From Thermoplasmata archaeon (GTDB lineage: Archaea > Thermoplasmatota > E2 > UBA202 > JdFR-43), in NCBI GenBank assembly GCA_021157745.1, contig JAGGWA010000162.1, forward strand, positions 1 to 11,782: DNA of 11,782 nucleotides, read 5' to 3'. The position numbers and the translations under genes were made by a program. Numbering within the stretch: the stretch's first letter is position 1; every line of letters begins with the position of its first letter. This document shows, in pieces, positions 1-8,100 of the stretch. The notes beneath the pieces were generated by a model. It made no database searches. It worked only from the letters and a program-made list of their open reading frames with translations, and was not told the origin of the DNA.

Positions 1-2107
1 AGCTTTCATTCACTCCCTTCAATGCAATTCCATTTCCATAGACGAAGGAGACTGTTATTGGATACCTTGCTACGGTCAGATCATTTACGATATTATTTTT
101 GCTTCTGTTATCGGAATAGAAAGCATAAGCAACATTATCTCTTGCTGTAATGTTTGTTATTGTGTTATTGGACGAGGATGTTACATATATTCCAGAAACA
201 TGGTTGTAATTTACAACATTATTTTTGAGGATATTGTTGTTTGCATTACCATACAGATCAATTCCCTGCCACCCATTACTTGTGACAGTGTTGCCTGATA
301 TAGTATTATTACATGAATCATAAACCCATATTCCAGAATGAGAGTTTGAATCTACACTGTTGTTCTTCACGATGTTGTTGCATGAATCAACATTCAGCTC
401 GATTCCTGACCATTTATTTAAAGTAATATCATTATTCAAAATTCTATTTTCGCTCGATCCATGGATATAAATTCCAGCATGTTCATTATTGCTTATGCTG
501 TTATTTTCCACTTTATTGTATTCCGAGCCGTATTTTAGCTCAATTCCAGACCAATCATTATCTCTAACAATATTGTTCAATATGGTGTTATTATCCGAGC
601 TGTAAACCCATATTCCAGCATGATCATTGTTGTTTACGCTATTGTTCCTAACAACATTATTATTCGAATCATTCTTTAATTCAATTCCCGACCATCCATT
701 GTATGAGGCGATATTCCTCTCCAAGGTATTTCCGTTGCTTGAGTTTGTTGCGTATATCCCTCCTCCTATGCCGTTGTGCATCAAAACATTGTTGAACAAA
801 CTATTGTTGGAGGATGAATAAAGATATATCCCATGCATACTATTGTGCGTGATATTGCATTCTGATATGGTGATATTCGAAGAATGGTCGAGGTATATGC
901 CATAACCTGTGGAATTCACCTTCGTATTGTTTATAATGCCATCATCAACGCCATCAAATTTAATTCCTGTCCCTCCGCCGCCCGCCGTGTTGAATATTTT
1001 GCAGGTGTCGATGGTGATGTTATCAATCTGGTGTGATGCATTGTGGACGAGTATGGCGAGAGAGAAATTATATACCGTAATATTGCGTACCAGAACATTG
1101 CTCGTCGTTATATTTATTCCAATGTCTCCCCCTCCATCTATTATGGCATTTATATATGGGCCAGCAGGATCATCTATTAACTTTAATGGCTTATCTATTA
1201 CAACATTTTCTTTATATAATCCAGGATAAACCTTTATTGTTGCATTGTTGCTTGCATTGTTTATTGCATCCTGAATGCTGTTATAATGATCTATGCCAAA
1301 TCCCTGCACAGAGGCATTGAATGATGGGCTAACGAAGAACGCTCCTCCTATTTTTACGATTTTGCTTATTGTATCGCTTTCACCATAAGCATCGATTACG
1401 GTTAAATTCACCGTATAATTTCCCCATGCTGAATATGAATGATTAACTACGCTTCCATAACCGATGCTTCCATCTCCAAATTGCCACGTGTAGTTTACTA
1501 TGTTTCCTTCAGCATCATAACTTGTAGAAACAAATGAAATGTTATCTCCCATGCCTGCAATTTTTGGAGAGTATGTGAAGTTTGCTTCTGGCGGCGTATT
1601 GGGAGGAAGATAAAATGTTGCATAATGGATATGCTTTTCTCCTCCATCATCCTCGCTCCATGCAATGAATATGCTTCCATTCTTGGCAGCTATCGTGGGA
1701 GCAAATGATTCATTGACAGATATGGGCATCTCATTCATTAAAACAATCCCGCTTGCCGAAATTCTTTTATAGTATATTCTCCACATTCCATCTCTATCAT
1801 CCTGCCATGCTATGTGAATAACGCTTCCATCACCAGCTATGCTCGGATTTATTGCATTTCCGGTGCTGTTGCTTATTTCCATCACATCTGATATTGAACC
1901 ATTGGAATAAATTTCTTTATAATATATTGCATATCTTCCATTACTATTATCCTGCCACACAACATGCATGTTGCCCTCGCAGTCCAGAGCAGCAGCACAG
2001 TTTCTTGAGTCCCCTGCATTATTGCTCATGTTATATATCTCAGATATTGCCACCGCTGCAATCGTAACCACAACAGCCAAAATTAATATTAATGTTGCTT
2101 TCTTCAT
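1..2107 (-). CDS. Secreted protein with sialidase-like repeats, PKD domain and NosD-like parallel beta-helix (3' end beyond window)
   Basis: The frame is open from ATG at 2107 through the left edge, giving about 702 visible residues without a stop. Residues 1-20 (MKKATLILILAVVVTIAAVA) form a signal peptide or N-terminal anchor. Residues about 35-165 hold three short repeats of the type G-N/S-x-x-H/F-x-V/A-W-x-(D/E)-D with a trailing IYYK/IHY strand, resembling BNR/sialidase-like or other propeller blades. Residues about 168-255 are a PKD domain (WQFGDGS, NHSY, GNYTVNLTV). From about 262 onward is a right-handed parallel beta-helix of the NosD/carbohydrate-binding type, with rungs such as WSGIEL and HAGIWVYSS and very many Asn residues in N-x-S/T sequons. 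PKD plus beta-helix is common in archaeal cell-surface proteins that bind or cleave polysaccharides, but no catalytic residues are evident. It starts 5 bases after the stop of the giant gene and is probably co-transcribed with it. The C-terminus and any membrane anchor are not visible. The domain assignment is fairly secure; the substrate is unknown. Confidence 0.9.
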   Translation of the reverse strand, partial: MKKATLILILAVVVTIAAVAISEIYNMSNNAGDSRNCAAALDCEGNMHVVWQDNSNGRYAIYYKEIYSNGSISDVMEISNSTGNAINPSIAGDGSVIHIAWQDDRDGMWRIYYKRISASGIVLMNEMPISVNESFAPTIAAKNGSIFIAWSEDDGGEKHIHYATFYLPPNTPPEANFTYSPKIAGMGDNISFVSTSYDAEGNIVNYTWQFGDGSIGYGSVVNHSYSAWGNYTVNLTVIDAYGESDTISKIVKIGGAFFVSPSFNASVQGFGIDHYNSIQDAINNASNNATIKVYPGLYKENVVIDKPLKLIDDPAGPYINAIIDGGGDIGINITTSNVLVRNITVYNFSLAILVHNASHQIDNITIDTCKIFNTAGGGGTGIKFDGVDDGIINNTKVNSTGYGIYLDHSSNITISECNITHNSMHGIYLYSSSNNSLFNNVLMHNGIGGGIYATNSSNGNTLERNIASYNGWSGIELKNDSNNNVVRNNSVNNNDHAGIWVYSSDNNTILNNIVRDNDWSGIELKYGSEYNKVENNSISNNEHAGIYIHGSSENRILNNDITLNKWSGIELNVDSCNNIVKNNSVDSNSHSGIWVYDSCNNTISGNTVTSNGWQGIDLYGNANNNILKNNVVNYNHVSGIYVTSSSNNTITNITARDNVAYAFYSDNRSKNNIVNDLTVARYPITVSFVYGNGIALKGVNES
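131..694 (-). repeat. Four 141-bp (47-residue) tandem units in the beta-helix
   Basis: Four consecutive units begin at the Trp codons whose first bases are 694, 553, 412 and 271, exactly 141 bases apart. Each unit encodes two beta-helix rungs: one starting WSGIEL (WQGIDL in the last) and one containing H-A/S-G-I-W/Y-V/I-Y/H (V-S-G-I-Y-V in the last). The copies are diverged at the DNA level, so this is an old protein-level repeat rather than a fresh tandem duplication. Confidence 0.85.
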
Positions 2108-2111
2108 TTCA

Positions 2112-2119
2112 ATCACCTC
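2112..2119 (-). promoter_or_regulatory. Shine-Dalgarno site of the beta-helix gene, built from the end of the giant gene
   Basis: On the minus strand the sequence GAGGTGAT matches the complement of the archaeal 16S rRNA tail over eight bases. GAGGTG is followed by six bases and then ATG at 2107. The AGG codon of the last residue and the TGA stop of the giant gene lie inside the site, so ribosomes ending the giant protein finish on the start signal of the next gene. This fixes the start of the downstream gene and implies translational coupling. Confidence 0.85.
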
Positions 2120-5100
2120 GGATCAAGATAGAACTGAGGATAGTATGGCTCTATTATATACCATGTGCCACACTCCTCATCATACACCTGCTTGGCATTC
2201 AAAAATTTGCTCGAATTCATGTAATATGTCAAAATTTCCTCCTCTGCTCCCTGAAATGCATCCTTTGCAAATTGGGCTGGCATCGTCGTTCCAGTAAAAA
2301 CAATAAATGAAAAGACCAAGGCTTCGCCAGGATCACTGGCATATTCTATGTATGGACTCGTTTCAATTCCAAGCACTTTCATTCCTCCAACCATGCCATA
2401 ATATGTGGCTGTCCATGTTATGCCAACAACGCCAGCAGGCGGGAATGCAATGCCAGCAGCGGAAATACCAACATCAAGCATGACAGCTACAGTATGCTCG
2501 CCTGCTGCCCTCGTTATAAATTTATCGTTGGCGTTGTAGGCATTGTACCATGTTAAGCTTAGATCTATTGCGGAAATTGCAAAGTCAATTACTTCAAGTT
2601 TTCCAACCTCTGGAGTCATGAATTTGTTTATTTTGGCTGCTTTTTCTACTGGGTCTGTAATCTTCTCTATATTTCGAAGCTCTTTGAAGGTCTTAAGAGC
2701 TCCATATCCACCTGTTCCCAAACTATACGCTGATGAGGCATATGAGAATAGCTCCATAACTATGCTTCCATCTGCCTGTTTGTGAGGGGCAACAACCATA
2801 ATGAATGAGTCATCTGTGGACAACATTGAGCTATCTGGCTTCGCCGAGAATATATTCTTTACCTCATCATATTTTGAATCAGACATGGTTTTAGCTGCAT
2901 CTATGCTATTATTTTGATCCTTCACAATATGAATTATTCTTTCATGTTTAGATGAATCCACTATTTTGCGAGTGTATGAAATTGTATAGTTGTACAGGCT
3001 ATTATTGTGTTTTACAATCCCTGTAATATTTTTATCTATCATTTCTTCATCCTCACAACCCCATGCCCACCATATTCCAAGCTGAGATATCCATGAATAT
3101 GTGTAATAATTGACTTTACTATGGATTATGGTCTTATATTCTTTCATTGTCATGTTTTGAGCAAATACACAGCTAACATTATAATACCAATCTGAGGTAA
3201 AGTTAATCATCGCCGTTATTTTATCCACATCCTGTTTCATGGTGGAGATGATAGCTATTGCATCTCCTGCGAGCATGCCATTGTCAAAAACAAAATCATC
3301 TGGTGAGCCATGATATACGTACATATTATATCCTTCAATGTTATGCCGTCCTGTTGAATAATTTTGAAAATCATCTGGCAACTTTGAATCTATATCTGTT
3401 ATATTTTCAGAAAGCTTTGATATAACACGATATGAATATGAAGGCAATATCTTTTCAATGCCTGCAACTTTTATTGAATCTATATTCCATGGTATGACAC
3501 TTTTATCTCTCGAACAGCTTCCATTTCTAACAACATATACAGGGGAAAGATACACATGAATCTTTCCAGAATGGTTCGCTGGTATTGGAATCTTTATGGA
3601 ATATGCTTTTTCCATTGGTGTGCTCTCTATTTCTGTTGGAGTGACAAATCCTTCCTTTATAAGGAACAAGCGTTGCATTGGATATGAATCAAAGACTACG
3701 CTACCATTATGCCATCTGTTATTGGAATCAACATACTTTCCTGTGGCGGTATCGCTATATATCTTGTACTCAAATGCAGGTATCTTGTAATGATATTCAT
3801 CCACGAAATAGTGTTCATCCTCTGATGATGGCAACGAATATTTTATAATCATTATCTCTGCCCTGTTGTCTTTAACATATACATCAAACAATGCATATCT
3901 GAAATGAGGCTTTTCCTCTGTTCCTATTTCTCCGTTTTCATATCTGTAAACTGTCTGATTATTGTAAAGCGTGACATTATAAAGTTTCGCTATGTAATAG
4001 TATCTTATTCTATATAGTGGATAACCTGTAAAGTCATGGAATTCCCATGTGTCATTATAATTGCTGTTCAAAGCATCTCCTTCCATGGATATTGAGTTTG
4101 GATATATATCATACCATTCTGGAAGTGTTTTAATTATATTCTCTTTCACCTTTTCCAGATCGCTCATATTCGATACCTTAACATCCTTTCTTCCCCTGTC
4201 ATCAACACTGCCCCATCTGTAAATTATCCATGAATGCCCATCCAGGCCCCAGCCACGGAATGTTTTGTTTTCCATGATGGAACCAATCGGATATGTGTGA
4301 TGATTGAAATTCAAATAACTGTAACTCTGTCTTGAGGGATCGTTTTTATCACTCACGCCATCCAGATCTGAATCCATATCGGTGGGTGAGGAAACCGTAT
4401 ACGAGAATAAATATTCATGGAACATGTTGTAATATGGAACCTGTTCTTCATCATCGAGCAAGCCGTCGTTATCGCTATCAGGATCCAGCGGACTTCCCTG
4501 CTCAGCTCCATCTGGAATTCCATCTCCATCGCTATCTGGATTTGTCATGTTGCATCCCTGTTTTGCTATTACAAGGCGGGAGATGTAGTTGCTTGAAGCG
4601 ATAGAAACATTATATATTCCTCTAACTAATGTTACTTCTAAAGGATGCGAGGCATCAGCATTCGATGAACTGCTTCCATTTATTTCTATGCTTGCGCCTG
4701 CCGGCTCCGTCCAGATGCGGTATGTTGCATTTACTGGTATTTTGACAGATACAGTCATTCCGGGTGTGATGCCTCGCCATCCGTCGGAAAACTTGGTGAT
4801 TGTATCCCTGCTTTCATTCATGTATTTGACAACATAGATTGTATCAACAGGGAAGAAACCGAATTTTTCATCATAATCACTCAAGCCATCGCCATCGGCG
4901 TCGCCACCATTTATGGCATCTGTATGATATATTCCAACTTCATCCCCATCCATAAAGCCATCATTGTCGGTATCATCATTGGCGAAGTTTGTTTCATTTT
5001 CATCGGTCTTGCTATCGCAGTTCAAATCTTCTCCTTCCCATGGCTGCTTTATTCCGTCCTTGCTATACCATATTCCCCATCCATCTATTGTGCCATTGTA

Positions 5101-8100
5101 ATGAATGTGTAATTCTGCAGCTGTAGCATTGTAGCCCCATCCATCTATCCATCCATCTGGCAAGCCATCATTATCGCTATCCACATCATTGTAGTCTGGC
5201 AGTCCATCATCATCTATGGATTCATTCCATCTGTATTCGTAACCATCTTTTATTCCATCTCCATCAACATCAGGATTGTTTGGCTCGGGATCAATTGAAT
5301 CTGGCAAGCCATCATTATCGCTATCGTTGGAAAGCATGGCTGTGCCGTTGTATGTTTCTTGATGGCGGGAAGCATAATATGGGTTAAGAGAAGTGCTATT
5401 ATCAGGAATATGCTCATTCCCCTGTACAAATTTTGCCATTTTTGGTCCAGGAATATCGATATAGGCATATCCATCATTGCTATAATACAAAGGATAGCCT
5501 TCTGGAGTATGAATTTGCTTTTTAATTCCAAGCAGGGTATAATTTATTGGATGAAGTGTTGCATTTGAGGAATTGATTGTAACCATGCCATCAAAAGCAC
5601 TATACCAGTATTCCTCTAATTTGTTATTTGAAGTATTCATTTCCACTCCGATCCATATTGAGGTGTTGAAAGAGCCGTTATAGTTTGATCTGTATACGAC
5701 TCTAACTTCATCTCCATCCAACACGCTATCATTATCTCTATCATTATCCAATGCATTCATCAGGCTATCATTATCGAAATTCAGCAATGGATATGCTTCC
5801 TCACCATTCAAAATTCCATCATTGTCAGCATCCCTATCCAGGAAATTTGGCGTGCCATCATGGTCGCTATCCTCAAAGCCAAGCTTGAATCTGTCTCCGT
5901 CGAGCATGCCATCATTAAGTGTGGAAGGATTGAGCGGATCGGTAAGCATTAAATCATTCTTTGTTTCCTGTCCATTGTTGAAACGATAGATAATGCTTCC
6001 TCTTCCCGTCTCTGCATACTTTGCTTCTCTAGCCACCGAGCATGAAAACCTGTCCATATAAACAGGATTGTAATTGCCAGGAACATCAATGGTGACATAT
6101 GGATAGATGTAGCCAAGCACCATTGGATCTCCATATCCTGCCACAATTGCATATTCCCCATGCGGCTCAAAATCTATTCCATTTGGATAACAACAATCAA
6201 ATGATGTGGTTCTGTTTAAATAGCCTGTTTTTAAATCGAGCGTGAATATGTGCCCCCAGCCCGAATTGGTATCCTTTGCTGTTATGATTGCCTCTGGAAG
6301 ATTTGGATGCCATACCACATCTGTAAAAGTGAATGGAGATGTCAGGAAAGATGTTTTTCCTGTATAAATATGGTAGTTGCTGTTATAATCCACAATATAT
6401 GCATTCCATCTTTTTACCGGTACACCATATTCTGTGGTATAGTCATATCCTGTTATCACTCCATAATCGATGTATTTTCCCAGAGTTTCATCAAAACCAT
6501 GTTTCCAGTCGCAAGCAATCAATGACTCTGGTTTTGGAAATATAACAATTTCCTTATCGAACATGGCAGTAGAAGGCCATACATCACATACGAATGCCCT
6601 GCCATCGGAGGTGATTATGAAAAAGTATATATTGTTTATGCATGCCACATCTTTATACACGTATCCTGTTCCTCCCAATGAGGAAGAGAGTGTTACATTG
6701 GTTACACTATTGTTTTCCGCATTTATGGATAATATAGTTCCATTTCCAACTGCAACAGCATATTCTTCAGATGTTGAAAAGGCAACACCATACAGGTTTC
6801 TTGTTGTATTGCTTGCAATCTGTGCTATTGTTCTATTCGAATAATCGAATTTGAAGATAGCTCCATTATTTCCCACCATGATTGCATACTTGCCAGAAGA
6901 ATCCCAGTCAATGGAATTTATGTATGTGCCTAACGGAAGAGAAAATTCAGCTATGCTGCTGTTTTTATGATACAGATATGCATATCCATTTCCAGATACC
7001 AATGCGTACTCACCAGAGGGAGCCCATGAAACCGCTTCCATGGTATTAAGGAGTAACGGGCGTTTTATCGGAAATATGCTTGGTTTATCATTATAATACA
7101 CGGGATAACCCTCCGCCGTATGAGCAACGCTGTGCATTTTTGCTATCTGTCCATCCTTCAATGTAACCCCATCTACCCTTCCAAATGGCAACAGATTTTT
7201 ATTGAGATAGAATTCAGTATCTATTGCCACCCATGAATTGTCGTTCAATGGAGAGGAATAATCTATTGCGGGAGATGCAACATAATAGACGACGATTTTC
7301 GTAGCAGGGTTGTTACTATTATGCTTTATTATTATTTTATTTTCCCCTCTGCTGTAATTGAAGTGGTCATAATCGGGAGGATAGGATGATTCAATAAGAT
7401 GCTTTCTTGTATGATTGAGTTTCAGGAGAGTAACATTGTATATCTCCAAGGTATCATAAGTTCCCCAGTTATCACCAACTTTAAAATCTGTTCCATACCA
7501 TGTTGAGCCATTGTTTATGGGTATAACGCCATCTGTTGGATTTATGTATGCTGTTCTGTTGAATATACCAGCGAAGCCATAGTCTGCGGAATAATTCACT
7601 TCCAAGTCATCATCTTTTGTTAAATTGTAGCCCACTTTGAGAAAAGCAGTCCAGCCGTCGCCGCCATGCGCTGCGTATTCACTCGCATTCCACCACCAGT
7701 ATTCGTTTTCATTTAGAGTAGAGCCAGGTGGCCTTTCCTGCAGAGGTATACGAAGTTTTTCTGTGTAGTATATTGTGACATTGACTATTCTACTTGCTGA
7801 ATATCTTAGCTCTCCATAATCATAAAATGCATCACCATGTAAATTTTTTCCAAAATTAAATTCCTCTCTTATTATGCTGCCATTGTTCACATCTTCCGCA
7901 TTTGTTCTGAAAACAATCCAGTCTCCTTCGCTATCCGGCAATCCATCGTTATCAGTATCAGGGTTGCTCATATTTGTGCCTCTTAAATACTCCGTTCCAT
8001 CGCATACTCCATCATTATCGCTATCTGGATTATTCGGATCTGTATGAAGAGACAATTCTTCAACTCCATCATTTAAGCCATCATTATCTGTATCGGTTGA

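Noticed and set aside
1498..1680. Short minus-strand frame of 60 codons
   Set aside because: It lies in another frame inside the PKD region of the beta-helix gene, whose own frame is intact across it.
5250..6170. Two short minus-strand frames (5250-5531 and 5949-6170)
   Set aside because: Both overlap the intact giant gene in a different frame and resemble no protein family.
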